Assembly: GCA_030824805.1 (NCBI GenBank)
Contig: JAPJRC010000003.1
Span: 1-64,000 of the forward strand
Direction of reading: 5' to 3'
Source of the DNA: Micavibrio sp.
Lineage (GTDB): Bacteria > Pseudomonadota > Alphaproteobacteria > Micavibrionales > Micavibrionaceae
Length of the DNA stretch: 64,000 bases
Numbering within the stretch: the stretch's first letter is position 1; each line of letters begins with the position of its first letter. A model generated the notes under the pieces. That model was not told the DNA's origin. It ran no database searches and worked only from the letters and a program-made list of their open reading frames with translations. A program made the translations under genes and the position numbers. Positions 1 through 11,100 of the stretch are shown piece by piece.

Positions 1-1978
1 AAATATCACCCCCCATCAACTCCACAAGCTTGCGGCAGATGGAAAGGCCGAGGCCCGTTCCGCCGTAATTGCGCGTGGTGGAGGAGTTCGCCTGCGAGAA
101 TTTTTCGAAAATCCGGTCGAGGTCTTTTTCGTCGATGCCGATGCCCGTGTCCTTAACCGAGAAGACAAGTTTTACCTTATCCTCCGGCAGATCGGCGTCG
201 CGGTCCTCACGAACGGAGATGATGATATGGCCGTTCTGGGTGAATTTGATCGCGTTGTTGACGAGGTTGCCCAGGATCTGGCGTATGCGTGTGGGGTCCA
301 CATAGACGAACTGTTCGCTGCCGGGTTCGTAATACACTACAAGTTCGAGCGCTTTGTCGCGGGCGCGCGAAGAGTAGAGTAGGCAGACATCGTCGACGAC
401 GTCCAGCATGTTCACTGCAATCGGGTCCAGTTCCAGCTTGTTCGCTTCGATCTTCGAGAAATCCAAAATATCCTCGATGATATTCATCAGGACTTCACCG
501 GAATTCAGAATGGTTTTTGTAAGACCGCGCTGTTCGATGGTGAGCGGTGTGTCGAGCAGAAGCTCCGCCATGCCGAGCACGCCGCTCATAGGAGACCTGA
601 TCTCGTGGCTCATGGTGGCCAGGAATTCCGATTTCAGGCGGTTGGCTTCCTCCGCTTTTGCCATGGCGAGTTTGAGCTTGTTGGTGCGCTCATCCACCAT
701 GTCTTCGAGGTTCTGGCGGTATTCCGCCAGTTCCATTTCGTATTTTTTCCGCTTGGTGATGTCTTCCGAAAGGCCCACCAGATATTGCGGGTTTCCCTCA
801 GAATCATAAATGGGAACTTTGCGCGTATGAACGAAAGTCTCGCCGGTCGATGTCGTTACGACCTCGCAAGGGATATCAATGACTTTGCGCCCGTTCATCG
901 TGGCCTGGTCCACCGAATTGAAGAAAGCGGATTCTTCTTCGCTGAAGAAATCCCTGTCGTATTTACCGACCATTTCCTCTTTGCTGAAACCGAAGAAACG
1001 TTCAGCCGCTTTGTTGAACATGTGGTAGCGGTATCCCTGCTTCACGTTCTTCACGAACAATATGGCGGGCAGATTTTCGATGATCTGCTCGTAGAAATTT
1101 TCCTGCTCTATCATACGGCGTTCGGCGGTGTCTTTTGCCTTTTCCGATATAAGGGATTTTCTGGACAAGGTGTTAACGTAGAGCTTCAGCAAAACAATGA
1201 CTATAAAGCCGAAGATGAAGGTAAGGATGGATTCCGCGTTTTCTCTGTGCAGAATATGCCACGGGTCTGTCTGCGTATACTTCAGTTCGATAGTGCGATC
1301 GCCGAAGACAAGCGAACGATATATGACATCTGTAGTGTTTTCGTAATTTCCCGTGGTGTTCCATATCACATCCATCTTGAAATGGTGTAGATCAACGCTT
1401 TGTGCATTGTTGAGGCTTCTGAGTAGATTATCTTTTTCCAGTATAACGAACATATACCCTGTGTCGCGATCGGGCCGGCTCATTTTTCGCAAAAGCACCA
1501 GGTGATTATCACCTTCCTGGCTTTCTATATTGAGAAAAAAAACTGATTCGTGGTTGCTGAACGTGCCATTGCGGACATAGTTTACAGGCGGGTTTATATA
1601 ATCGAAACTTACTATATCATGCTCGTGTTCCGACAAATTCACCATAAAGCTTTTGTTGCGTGGATCGTCGAGGCTGTACCAGCCCATGTAGCTCATATTT
1701 CCGGCTTCATATTGTGCGGTTTTGTATTTCTTCCAGTCTTCGCTAAAAAGCTTTGGGTCTTCTTTCGTGATTTTGCCCAGATCGTATAAATCCATGCATC
1801 CGATAAACAGGTCGTGATAGACGTTGAAGTAATCGTCCATCTTGGTGCTGACGATGCTCACGGTTTCTGCCCATTCCCTTTGATGGGAATTGTAGCTGAT
1901 CAGCGATGTACTGACAGTGCCGACTATCCAGAGCGTGATTGCAAACCACGTGACAACGGCAAAGGATGGGGTACGCAT
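1..1978 (-). CDS. Membrane sensor histidine kinase, PAS-containing (cut by left edge)
   Basis: Sensor kinase that should autophosphorylate in response to an extracytoplasmic or PAS-detected cue. The 659 residues visible begin with a membrane segment (about 7-29), then an extracytoplasmic domain of about 215 residues, a second membrane helix (about 250-271), a PAS domain (about 293-410) ending in a short coiled coil, and HisKA with the phosphoacceptor in SHEIRSP (His about 458). The HATPase domain shows the N box (NLVNNAIKF), DTGIGI and [12 protein letters not shown] before the window ends. A receiver domain could follow outside. The ATG lies 4 bases after the stop of the receiver-ATPase gene, so it is the last visible gene of the secretion operon. 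This placement suggests it senses something tied to secretion or surface state; that is inference. Its ligand is unknown. Confidence 0.9.
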   Translation of the reverse strand, partial: MRTPSFAVVTWFAITLWIVGTVSTSLISYNSHQREWAETVSIVSTKMDDYFNVYHDLFIGCMDLYDLGKITKEDPKLFSEDWKKYKTAQYEAGNMSYMGWYSLDDPRNKSFMVNLSEHEHDIVSFDYINPPVNYVRNGTFSNHESVFFLNIESQEGDNHLVLLRKMSRPDRDTGYMFVILEKDNLLRSLNNAQSVDLHHFKMDVIWNTTGNYENTTDVIYRSLVFGDRTIELKYTQTDPWHILHRENAESILTFIFGFIVIVLLKLYVNTLSRKSLISEKAKDTAERRMIEQENFYEQIIENLPAILFVKNVKQGYRYHMFNKAAERFFGFSKEEMVGKYDRDFFSEEESAFFNSVDQATMNGRKVIDIPCEVVTTSTGETFVHTRKVPIYDSEGNPQYLVGLSEDITKRKKYEMELAEYRQNLEDMVDERTNKLKLAMAKAEEANRLKSEFLATMSHEIRSPMSGVLGMAELLLDTPLTIEQRGLTKTILNSGEVLMNIIEDILDFSKIEANKLELDPIAVNMLDVVDDVCLLYSSRARDKALELVVYYEPGSEQFVYVDPTRIRQILGNLVNNAIKFTQNGHIIISVREDRDADLPEDKVKLVFSVKDTGIGIDEKDLDRIFEKFSQANSSTTRNYGGTGLGLSICRKLVELMGGDI

Positions 1979-1982
1979 ATTT

Positions 1983-2942
1983 CTACCATTCTATTTTCTG
2001 GTTCTTGTTAACAAACGCGATAGCCTGATTTCCTTGTTCATTGTAGGTCAGCTTGTCAAAGCTGATGGCATTGGCCTGGGCAATGCCGCGCCCGTGGTTG
2101 TCTGTCGCACGGGATGGCTCGATCGCCATGTAGCGGCGCCAGTTGAACCCCTGACCCTGGTCGGTGATAACCACATATATTCCATTGTCTTTGTGCGTGA
2201 TTACGGCTTCGACAAAACGGTCTTTGTATTCGGGCATGGATTGCCTGCGCTGGATTTCGGCGCGCATCGTTCCGGATTCTATCAGGACCGTTTTTTTGTC
2301 GTAGCCGATTTCGTAGGTGCCGTGTTCGATGGAATTGATCATGATTTCGGCAAGGCCCGGCAGCACGCGTTGCGGATCCGGAAAGCAATGCGCCATGAAG
2401 GCGGAGAGGGATTCCGCTTCTTCCAGCGTTCTGAAATGGAATTTACAGGTCTGTATCAGGTTGAAGCTGGCCTTGTGACGCGTGAGTTCCTCGCTGAGCG
2501 CCCGGTTCTGCGTCGCCTCGCGCGTGGCGGCGGAAAGTACGGATTTAAGCACCTCTTCGTTCACAGGCTTTGCCAGATAATAAAACACGCCGGCATCTAT
2601 GCCTTCCTGTATATCTTTGGCGCTGGCGGCACCCGTGATCATCACGATAGGAATTTTGCGAAGGACTTTGTCTTCCTTGATGCGTTTAACGGCCGTGATG
2701 CCATCCATCACGGGCATCATGCGATCCATAAGTATGACATCGATGTTCGGGCTGTCCTTGGAGCGCAGTATATCAAGCGCCTGCTGGCCGTCTTCGGCGG
2801 CAAACATATTGTGGCTTAACTCCTTGATGTGTTCTTCCATGAACATGCGCTCGATGCGGTTGTCCTCGACCACCAGTATGTTTAACGGCGTGTCTTCCTT
2901 CCGCAGGAAGGGGATGATGTTTGTGTCTTGTGCGTTCATCAT
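1983..2942 (-). CDS. Response regulator with C-terminal GHKL/RsbW-like ATPase domain
   Basis: A 319-residue two-domain signalling protein. Residues about 20-140 form a receiver: acidic pocket VEDN, phosphoacceptor Asp in ILMDRMMP, and the conserved Lys in AKPV. Residues about 175-319 resemble the anti-sigma/RsbW-type HATPase fold: an N-box-like [10 protein letters not shown], then DQGQGFNW and a glycine-rich HGRGIAQA. There is no phosphoacceptor histidine, so this is not an ordinary kinase. By analogy with RsbW/SpoIIAB-type regulators it may switch a partner by phosphorylation or binding, but no sigma factor or anti-anti-sigma gene is visible nearby. It sits between the HlyD adaptor (1 base away) and the sensor kinase (4 bases), so it is probably the kinase's partner. 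Family confidence is good; the output is unknown. Confidence 0.85.
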   Translation of the reverse strand: MMNAQDTNIIPFLRKEDTPLNILVVEDNRIERMFMEEHIKELSHNMFAAEDGQQALDILRSKDSPNIDVILMDRMMPVMDGITAVKRIKEDKVLRKIPIVMITGAASAKDIQEGIDAGVFYYLAKPVNEEVLKSVLSAATREATQNRALSEELTRHKASFNLIQTCKFHFRTLEEAESLSAFMAHCFPDPQRVLPGLAEIMINSIEHGTYEIGYDKKTVLIESGTMRAEIQRRQSMPEYKDRFVEAVITHKDNGIYVVITDQGQGFNWRRYMAIEPSRATDNHGRGIAQANAISFDKLTYNEQGNQAIAFVNKNQKIEW

Positions 2943-2943
2943 T

Positions 2944-4257
2944 TTATCGCTCGCTAAAGGCTGTTTTCAGGGAGTTGTGGATCGGCTTCAGAAGATATTG
3001 AAGAATGGTCTTCTCGCCCGTGATGATTTCGGCCATCACGGTCATACCCGGGATTATCAGGTTCTGCTTGTCGCGACCGACATGTTGCTGGTTCAGCCGG
3101 ATACGTCCCTGATAATAGCGTTCGCCGTTTTCACCGTTGAAGGTGGTGGCGGAAATCTGTTCCAGTTTTCCATCAACCAGACCGTAGCGGGAGAAATCAT
3201 AGCTGCTGAGTTTTACCTTCACAGGCTGGCCAAGCTTCAGATGGCCGATATGCTGGGGCGCTATCTTCACCTCTACCACCAGTTCGTTTCCGGTGGGCAC
3301 TATTTCCATCAGCGTCTCGCCCGGGCGTACGACCGCGCCGATTGTGTTGACGGCAAGTCCTTTCACCGCGCCGTCGACCGGTGCCTTGATGGCCAGCCGT
3401 TCATAGCGGCCCTTCATTTCCCGCAGGAGCTCTGCCGTCTGCGTTTTCTCGGCGAGAATGGCATCGAGGCGTTCGTTGATGCGGTCCGTCTGGCCGAGCC
3501 CCAGCGAGCTCAGCCTGTTCTGGTATTCGCTGATTTCCGCCTGTGCCACGGATATGCGGCTTTTCGTCTGCGTGATGTTGCCTTCGATGGCGTTGATCTG
3601 CTGGCGCGCCTCGAGATATTTCGTTTCCGACAGGTATCCTTTTCTGTGCAGTTCCTCGCGCCGTGAGAACAGCTCGGAGGATATGGCCAGATTTTGTTCG
3701 GCGGTTCTCAGTTCGGCCTGCAGGCTGGCGATCGTGCGTTTTTTCTGGGTGATCTGCTCCTGGATAACATTGCGCTCTTCCTGGTTGTTGCTCTGCATGG
3801 ATTCAAAGAATTTCTGCTGGTCGACGATGGTGTCCTTTGCCCCTTCATATTTAGAAAAATCGGGGGCGCGGCGTTCCAGAAAGGCGCGCAAACGCTCCTC
3901 CTGCATAGATAATGTCAGATAGCGTGCTTCGGCGCGTTTGAGGTCTTCATACACACCCGTGTCGCTCAATTCCACGAGCGTTTGTCCGGCCTTGACGGAA
4001 TCGCCTTCTTTGACATTGATTTTCTTGACGATACCGCCTTCGAGATGCTGCACCACCTGCTGGTATCCGCTGGGGACGACTTCGCCGGGCGTGCGCGCGA
4101 CTTCGTTGATGTTGGTAAAGCCCGACCACAAGGTAAAGGCGATGATGGTTATGCTGATGGTCAGCATGGTGGTTCGCAGGATGGCGGGATTCACCGCTTC
4201 TTCAAGCTGTATCGCCTGAGAGAGGTAGCGGATCTGGTTTTCGGATGTGCGTATCAT
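2944..4257 (-). CDS. HlyD-family type I secretion periplasmic adaptor
   Basis: Inner-membrane-anchored adaptor that links an ABC exporter to a TolC-type outer membrane channel. It has 437 residues, the usual length for HlyD/PrtE/LapC proteins. A short cytoplasmic tail is followed by one membrane helix (about 25-47), a lipoyl half-motif (EGGIVKKINVKEGDSVKAG), a long alpha-helical hairpin (about 105-270), the second lipoyl half (APVDGAVKGL) and a beta-barrel/C-terminal domain ending in the typical IIPGMTVMAEI. Its ATG overlaps the TGA of the upstream ABC gene (ATGA), which indicates translational coupling. With the two ABC genes and the divergent TolC gene it completes a type I machine. The substrate is most likely the 1243-residue protein at the head of the operon. 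Confidence 0.93.
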   Translation of the reverse strand: MIRTSENQIRYLSQAIQLEEAVNPAILRTTMLTISITIIAFTLWSGFTNINEVARTPGEVVPSGYQQVVQHLEGGIVKKINVKEGDSVKAGQTLVELSDTGVYEDLKRAEARYLTLSMQEERLRAFLERRAPDFSKYEGAKDTIVDQQKFFESMQSNNQEERNVIQEQITQKKRTIASLQAELRTAEQNLAISSELFSRREELHRKGYLSETKYLEARQQINAIEGNITQTKSRISVAQAEISEYQNRLSSLGLGQTDRINERLDAILAEKTQTAELLREMKGRYERLAIKAPVDGAVKGLAVNTIGAVVRPGETLMEIVPTGNELVVEVKIAPQHIGHLKLGQPVKVKLSSYDFSRYGLVDGKLEQISATTFNGENGERYYQGRIRLNQQHVGRDKQNLIIPGMTVMAEIITGEKTILQYLLKPIHNSLKTAFSER

Positions 4258-6464
4258 GCTGCCTCCAGAATTAAATTCATCATTTTTTCAGGCGTACCCA
4301 TAAGCGTTGTCTCGCCACGCCGCATAAGCACTATTGTGTCGGCCATCTTCAGGAAGTCCTCGCGGTATGTGATCATCATGCAGCTGCGCTTGCCTTTGTT
4401 GCGGGCGATGTAATCGCGCAGGTTCTTACCCGCCGCGCCTGAAAGGATGCTGTTAGAGATTTCGTCTATAAGCAGTATCGGCGCGGTGTGCAGATACAGG
4501 CGGGAGAGAGAAAGGCGCAAGGCAAGGTTCGAAGGCAGGCTCTGCGCGCTGTAGCGGTTGAGGCGTGTGTTCAGTCCATCGGGGAGTTTTTCCACCTCAT
4601 CCAGCGCCGCGGCGAGGTCAAGCGCGATGCGGATATCCTCTTCCGTAGCGATAGGGTTGCAAAGACGCAGATTGTCTATGATCGTGCCTTCGAAGAAATC
4701 GTATTGCTGGGGCACATAGGCGATCTGTTTGCGAAGGGCCGCAGCGTTCAACTGACGTATGTCGAATCCGTCAATCTGCACCGCGCCGCCCGTTGGGGTG
4801 TATAGACCCTTGACGATTTTCAGGAGGCTGGATTTTCCGGCGCCGTTTTCCCCCGTGATGACCGTAAGATCGCCCGGACGCGCGTTGAAACTTACGTTGG
4901 AGAAAACATCTTCCGCTTCTTCCTGATACCGAATGGAGACGTTGTTGAAATTGATGTTGCCCTTGATCGTGGTCAGGACCGAGGCGTGACGCTGGGTCTG
5001 TTCCTCGGTGTCGAGGTCCATCAGCGTGTTGACCTGAATGATGGAGTTTCTGATTTGCTCCATACGCGGGATCATGGTGCATACGCTGTAGAAGGGCGTG
5101 ATAACGCGCCAGACGAGGATCATGGTGGCGACAAGGCCGCCGGTGGTAAGCGTTCCGGCCCATATCATGTGCGCGCCGAAGGAAATGGTCAGAATAGCCG
5201 ATATAATGGTAAGGGCGTTGCCCAGCGTTTCACCGATCATGCCGAGGAAATTGAGATGGAAGTGGGCCATCATTTCCTTGCCGGACAAATCGCGGAATTT
5301 CATTTCCCACAAATTCGTCAGACCGTAAGCGCGCACGCCGCGTATCTTCTCGAAAGCCTCGATGGCGAATTGCTGGCGTGCAGAGCTGGTCTTGGCCGCA
5401 ATACGGATGGCCGTTCTGACATGCTTGTAGACAAAATAGAACAGCACGCAGTAGAGGATGCCCATCGACAGCGGCACAAGGACGAGGTTACCAGCCACGA
5501 AATAAATTGCGAGCGCGGCGATCACCACGAACGGCAGTTCGATCATCGACAAGAAAACCGATCCGCAGAAAAAGTCGCGGATGGATTCAAAGGTCTTGAT
5601 ACGGGCGATCTGCGCGGCCACGGAAGCGCGTTCGATCAGGGCGGGCGAGAGGCCGATTAGATGTGAAAAGATGCGGTTGCCGACAATATTGTCCATGCGG
5701 GCCGCGATCCATGACAGCCCCCGCGAGCGTATGGCGCGCAACACGACTTCGAAGGCGGTGGCCAGGAACATGCCGAACAAAACCATGGGAAGCACATCGA
5801 CCGTGCCGGTTGCGATGACGCGGTTATAGACCAGCATGATCATGAGCGGCGTGGTCAGCGATATGATGTTGATCACAAGACCGGCGGTCAGGATCTGCGC
5901 GAACGTGCCTTTGAAGCGGCCAAGCAGGGCGCGGAACCAGCCGTAGTTCGTGCCCGCACGCATGAATTTCGATGTCGAGGGGCGGTTTTCGTCATAGCGT
6001 TCGAATATGATGGCGCGCCCCTGACGACCGGAAAGCTGGTTTTTATAGAGGTAGGTCAGGTTGTGATTTTTATAGACTTTGATGCGGCCGTCTTCTTCCT
6101 CGGCCACCAATATGATCGGTGTACCGTCATTTTGTATGAACAGGGAAGGGAACAGGCGTTTGTCGAGCGCGTCGATGGTGACAGGCAATTGGCGCGAGAA
6201 ATAACCGAGGCGCGCCAGCGTGTCCAGCACATCCGGCTGGTCGTAAGAGTCACGGTTGTAGGGCAGGGATTCCAGAAAACGATAGGTGCGGCAGCGCGGT
6301 TCGAGCGCCAGAACCAGCGCGCAAAGGCAGCTTTCCCACACACCGCAATCCTGAAATGCTTTTACCCCGGATTGTTGCATGATCTTGATCATGCGTTCGA
6401 CAGGCTCCAGACGTTCGGCCGGGATTTCCTTGGGGTTGTTGAATTTCGCTTTGGCCAGCAGCAT
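4254..6464 (-). CDS. Type I secretion ABC exporter subunit A, with N-terminal C39-like domain and altered ABC motifs
   Basis: A half-transporter of 736 residues. Residues 1-about 150 look like a degenerate peptidase-C39-like domain, as in LapB/HlyB-type exporters; I see no convincing catalytic Cys/His pair. A six-helix ABC membrane domain covers about 180-470 and the nucleotide-binding domain about 505-736. The Walker A motif is intact (GENGAGKSS), the Q-loop is present (YVPQQYDF), and Walker B keeps the catalytic Glu (ILLIDE). The signature that should read LSGGQ aligns with LPSNL, and the H-loop His is replaced by Tyr (ITYRED). ATP should bind, but catalysis is likely atypical. The start codon overlaps the stop of the second ABC gene (TAATG). 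It probably forms a heterodimer with that neighbour. Confidence 0.9.
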   Translation of the reverse strand: MLLAKAKFNNPKEIPAERLEPVERMIKIMQQSGVKAFQDCGVWESCLCALVLALEPRCRTYRFLESLPYNRDSYDQPDVLDTLARLGYFSRQLPVTIDALDKRLFPSLFIQNDGTPIILVAEEEDGRIKVYKNHNLTYLYKNQLSGRQGRAIIFERYDENRPSTSKFMRAGTNYGWFRALLGRFKGTFAQILTAGLVINIISLTTPLMIMLVYNRVIATGTVDVLPMVLFGMFLATAFEVVLRAIRSRGLSWIAARMDNIVGNRIFSHLIGLSPALIERASVAAQIARIKTFESIRDFFCGSVFLSMIELPFVVIAALAIYFVAGNLVLVPLSMGILYCVLFYFVYKHVRTAIRIAAKTSSARQQFAIEAFEKIRGVRAYGLTNLWEMKFRDLSGKEMMAHFHLNFLGMIGETLGNALTIISAILTISFGAHMIWAGTLTTGGLVATMILVWRVITPFYSVCTMIPRMEQIRNSIIQVNTLMDLDTEEQTQRHASVLTTIKGNINFNNVSIRYQEEAEDVFSNVSFNARPGDLTVITGENGAGKSSLLKIVKGLYTPTGGAVQIDGFDIRQLNAAALRKQIAYVPQQYDFFEGTIIDNLRLCNPIATEEDIRIALDLAAALDEVEKLPDGLNTRLNRYSAQSLPSNLALRLSLSRLYLHTAPILLIDEISNSILSGAAGKNLRDYIARNKGKRSCMMITYREDFLKMADTIVLMRRGETTLMGTPEKMMNLILEAA

Positions 6465-8173
6465 TACAGGCGAAGCTCCTTGTAGGCAGGGGTTTTGCGC
6501 GTGTTCGTTCCTTGGGGCACTTCTGTCAGCGCGCCTTTTTCTATCCGGAAGAAGCGGGAAGCCTGCGAGGTCAGGTTATAATCGTCGGATGATATGATAA
6601 GCGTGGCTTTGCCCATCAGACGGCCGAGCAGATTGTAGACAAGGTTATAGCCGTCACGGTCAAGCGAGCGGTCCGCGTTGTCGAAGACGATGATGCGGGG
6701 TTTTGGCGCCAGCACGCGCACCATGGCTATGCGTTGTTTGAGGCCCGGCGGGATTGTGTCCGTTGAATTGCCATTGAGGTATGTGTCGAAACCGGATGGC
6801 AGGCCCGCAATATCGCGGTCAATCTGGAACAGCGCGGCCATTTCCTGAACCTTGTCTTCGGGTATGAGGCCGAAGCAGCTGAGATTGTCGCGGATGGTGC
6901 CGCGGAAGATCATGCCCTCGCTTTGTATATAGCCGACATGGTTGATCAGGCTTCGCGATGTGTATCGCAGGATATTCTGGCCATCGACAATCACCTCGCC
7001 TGCGGTGGGCGCGTACACGCCGCCCAGTATATCAAGGAGCGCCGATATCGAGCCCGTATGGTCGGAGGAAAGGCTGATACATTCGCCTTTCTGCAAAGTC
7101 AGCTGCGCGTCTTTCAACAGCCACGGCGTGTTCTCGGAGCGGCGGAAGGAAACATTGTTCAGCAACAATGTTCCTTCGCGCTCGGGGGATACCTCTTCGT
7201 CGGGGGTAGATGGATGAAGAGGGATTTCGAAAATGCTTTCGACCTTTTGGCGGGAAAGCGAGTAATCCTGATATTTCGCCCAGAGGCCAAGCGCGCGCTG
7301 TACAGGCTGCATAATGCGGCCCGAAAGCAGGATCGTCGCGATGAGCGCGCCGGTGGAAATCATACCGTGAAGCACGAACAGGGCGCCTGCGCCAATTACG
7401 CCCGTGACCATAAGGTTTGAAAACACGGCGGCGGTGTCGAACGCGCGGGCGGAATCTTCGGTCACGCGGTAGTTTGCAACGGTGGAGCGCTCTTCGAGCG
7501 ACTCGTAACGGCGGGCGAATATATTTTCGAGGCCGAAGGATTTCAGGCTGTGCACGCCTTCCAGGCTTTCGATGAGGAAGTTGTAGCGCTTGTCGTCTAT
7601 CTCGTCGCGTTCTTCGAGCGCGCGGCGCAGATATTTACCCTGAACATATGTAACGAGCGTAAAGATCATCAGAACCGATACCGGAACGATAGAGAGGGGC
7701 CCCGCTATATAAACGATCAGCGCGATAAAGAGCGGAACGAACAACAACTCGAAGATCGTGACGGTGGAATATCCGTTGTAGAAATCGCGCAGGCGGCCAA
7801 TAGAGGAAAGGCGATTCATGTGTTCGCCGATACCAAAGGAGAAAGGCGTGCTCAGATCGGAATGCAGCACATGGTTCATGGCCTGGCAGGAAAGGCGGTG
7901 CTCATACGCGGCGCCCGCCCAGCCCATGCTGTAAGAGCGTGAAAGACGCATGATCGTTTCCAGCACAACCGCGACGCACACGCCCGTGATGAGCACGGGC
8001 AATGTACCGGACCCCGGGTTGGGGAGAATACGATCGTATATTTGCAGGGTCATAGTCGGGAGGGCGAGGGAGAGAATATTGATGGTCAGGCTGGAAAGGA
8101 TCAGATCGCCTATTTTTATCTTGAACCCTTCCGGTCTGAGCACATCGCGTTCCGCGAGTGCGTCGTCTGTCAT
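6464..8173 (-). CDS. Type I secretion ABC exporter subunit B, degenerate nucleotide-binding domain
   Basis: A second half-transporter of 569 residues: an ABC membrane domain (about 20-310) and a nucleotide-binding domain (about 335-569), without the N-terminal C39-like extension of its neighbour. The fold is clearly ABC, but the motifs are eroded. The Walker A region reads SSDHTGSIS, so the invariant Lys is Ile. The signature aligns as IPPGL instead of LSGGQ, and the Walker B Glu is replaced (VFDNAD). The switch His is absent (IISSDD). A D-loop (SLD) and Q-loop (GYIQSEG) remain. It overlaps the repeat-protein gene by ATGA and the next ABC gene by one base. The arrangement suggests an obligate heterodimer in which this subunit is structural. 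The reading frame is intact over its full length, so it is not a pseudogene. Confidence 0.9.
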   Translation of the reverse strand: MTDDALAERDVLRPEGFKIKIGDLILSSLTINILSLALPTMTLQIYDRILPNPGSGTLPVLITGVCVAVVLETIMRLSRSYSMGWAGAAYEHRLSCQAMNHVLHSDLSTPFSFGIGEHMNRLSSIGRLRDFYNGYSTVTIFELLFVPLFIALIVYIAGPLSIVPVSVLMIFTLVTYVQGKYLRRALEERDEIDDKRYNFLIESLEGVHSLKSFGLENIFARRYESLEERSTVANYRVTEDSARAFDTAAVFSNLMVTGVIGAGALFVLHGMISTGALIATILLSGRIMQPVQRALGLWAKYQDYSLSRQKVESIFEIPLHPSTPDEEVSPEREGTLLLNNVSFRRSENTPWLLKDAQLTLQKGECISLSSDHTGSISALLDILGGVYAPTAGEVIVDGQNILRYTSRSLINHVGYIQSEGMIFRGTIRDNLSCFGLIPEDKVQEMAALFQIDRDIAGLPSGFDTYLNGNSTDTIPPGLKQRIAMVRVLAPKPRIIVFDNADRSLDRDGYNLVYNLLGRLMGKATLIISSDDYNLTSQASRFFRIEKGALTEVPQGTNTRKTPAYKELRL

Positions 8174-11100
8174 CCGAACAGGCCTCCATGTCCATGGTGG
8201 CCGCCAAGCCCGCCAAGCAAGCCGCCGCCTGTGCTGACGACCGGCGCAACCGGAACAGTCGGTATGGCGGGAAGGCTGATAACAGGTGCCGCGATAACGG
8301 GATCCGGAATGATGGAAATCGGATCTGTGTGCAGACCGCCGCCAAGAATTTCGCCTGCGTTCGGCAGAACGGTTTCTGTCCAGCTCGTGATGGTCGAGCC
8401 GAGATCGCCCGTGGCGCCGCCCGTGATTGCGCCAAGATCAAGACCGCCCGTGCTGGGTGCAGCGGAATCAAGTATGCTGATTGCGGGTTCGACAGAGGCG
8501 TTGATGCTGGAGTTGATCGAGTCTATCAGCGCGTTGAGATTGTCAACAACACCGCCTGTAATGTCATCGATTCCATGCGCCACCGTATCGAGGCCGGCTG
8601 TCGCGTCGTGCGACAACGAATCCACGCCTGTAAGAATAGGATCGATCACTATGCCGACATTGTCGATGGTTTCGTGAACACCCGGAACCGCCCATTGCAG
8701 CAACGTGTCAACATCGCCTGTTACGCTGCCTGCAAGATAATCAATGCCATGCTGCGCGGCTTCTCCCAGGGAGTCTACATTGTTCAGCGTTTCATGCACG
8801 CCGGGCACCGCCCACTGTAACAACGTGTCGACGTCACCCGTAACGCTGTCCGCGAGATAATCGATGCCGTCCTGCGCCGCCCCACCCAGAATATCCAGAT
8901 TGTTCAGGGTTTCATCAATCGAAGGCGCCAGAGGTTCGACGACATGGGCGAGAAGATCGCCCGCGCCATGGCCGATGACAGAAGAGAGGTCTATGCCGAG
9001 ATCGATATCGCCTGCAATCGATTCTACCGGATCGAGATTGAGGTCGATATCCTGACCCAACAGGCCCTGATCGGCGAGGCCGAGATCAAGATGCAGATCG
9101 CTGTCGGTGCCGCCGCCATTGGCGTTGCCGAGAAGATCGAGGCCGGCCGTGCCCGTAAGGTCGATATCGCCCGTGATGGTTTCCACAGGATCGATGATCA
9201 GATTGAGGCCGTTGCCAAGGACCTGATGACCCGCGCCATCGGCACCAAGGCCGAGCGCGATATCCGTATCGCCGCCATTGCCGAAGGGCAGGAGCATGTC
9301 ACCGAGGCCTGACAGGCCGTCGCCGACCTGCACGAGAAGATCGTTCGAGCCGCTGCCGCCCGCGGCGCCGTCGAACATATCATTCGCGACATTGCCTAGC
9401 AGATTGCCCGACGCGCCGAGATCGATATCAATATCACCCGTCAGATATTCAACAGGATCGAGGTTGACTGTAACACCGTCGTTCAAAAGCGGATTGTTTA
9501 TAAACTGCACGTCGAGCGGTATGAAGATATCGGAATCCGCGCCGCCGCCATTGGCGTTGCCGAGAAGATCAAGGCCTACGTTACCGACGACGTCGATATC
9601 GCCGGCAAGGTCTTCGACAGGGTTGAGCACAACGCCGAGGCCGTTGTCCAGAAGCCCGCTGTCCAGAACGCTAACGCCTGTGCCAAGCGCGAGATCGGTA
9701 TCGGTGCCGCCGCCCACGGGGAGAATACCACCAAGCCCCGTGGATACGCCGTCACCGATTTGCGCCAGCAGGCCGTTGGAGCCGCTGCCGCCGTTGGAAT
9801 TGTCTATCAGCGGATCGGCCACCTGGCCGAGCAGGCTGCCCGCAACGCCGAGATCAATGTCTATATCGCCTGTTATCTGTTCGACAGGATCGAGCGATAT
9901 GTTGAGCGTGTCGCCGAGCAGGTTTTCGCCCAGCAGATTGAAATCAACAGGCAGGACGATATCGGAATCCGTGCCGCCGCCATTTGCATTACCCAAAAGA
10001 TCCAGACCGATATTGCCGCCAATATCGATATCGCCGGCAAGGTCTTCAACAGGGTTGAGCACAACGCCGAGGCCGTTGTTTACAAGCCCGTTATCAAGCG
10101 CATCTATGCCTGTGCCAAGCGACAGATCGGTGTCGGCACCGTTGCCGACCGGCAGAAGCCCGCCGACCAGACCAGACACGCCATCACCGACCTGCGCAAG
10201 AAGGTCATTCTGACCATTGCCGCCCGCGTTGCCATCAAAAAGCGGGCTCGCGACATTGCCGAGCAGATTGCCCGCAACGCCCAAATCCAGATCGATATCG
10301 CCGACTATTTCTTCCAACGGATCGAGCGAGACGTTGATCGTGTCGCTGAGAAGCATGTTGTCGATGATGCCGATATCGAGGGGAATGGATATATCCGTGG
10401 TGTCGGGGCCCGTACCGCCGCCGCCAAGGCCGAGCAACTCGAGACCGACATTGCCGCCGATATCGATATCGCCGACAAGATTTTCAACCGGATTGAGTAT
10501 GGTTTGCGCGGTGTTGTTGAGGGCCGTGGAATCCAGCAAGCCGCCGAGGCCGCCCAATGCAAGATCCGTGTCATTGTTGGGTGCGCCGCCCAGAAGACCG
10601 TCCACAACATCGCCCACAACAGGTATGCCGCCGAGCAGATCGTTCGTTAGATCAAGATTGGCGTCGATGTCGCCCAGAAGGCCTTCGGCAAGGTCGAGCG
10701 GAATATCGATGCCGATATCGGGAATCTGGATGCCGAGGACATCGAGGTTGGTGCCGATATGCAGGTCGCTGTCGCCCGCAGATGTATCAGGCTGGAACGG
10801 ATTGACCAGAACATGCAACGCCGTGCTGGAAGCCAGCGTGCCGAGCAGACCGGTCAATGGCTGGATAAGCGGCGCTGTGTTCAGCGTTTCGTTCAGGACG
10901 TTGGTGATGTTGTTGCCGTTGATTATATCGAGCGTAAGGTTCGTCACACCGTCGAGCGTGGCATTGAGATCAAGACCGATAGGGCCGAGGCCGCCGCCGC
11001 CGCCTTCGTTGTTGGTGATGTTGTTGATGATTTCGGTCAGATTGTTCGTCGTGTTGTTAATGGTATCGAACAAATTCGTCGATGAATTGTTCACGATTTC

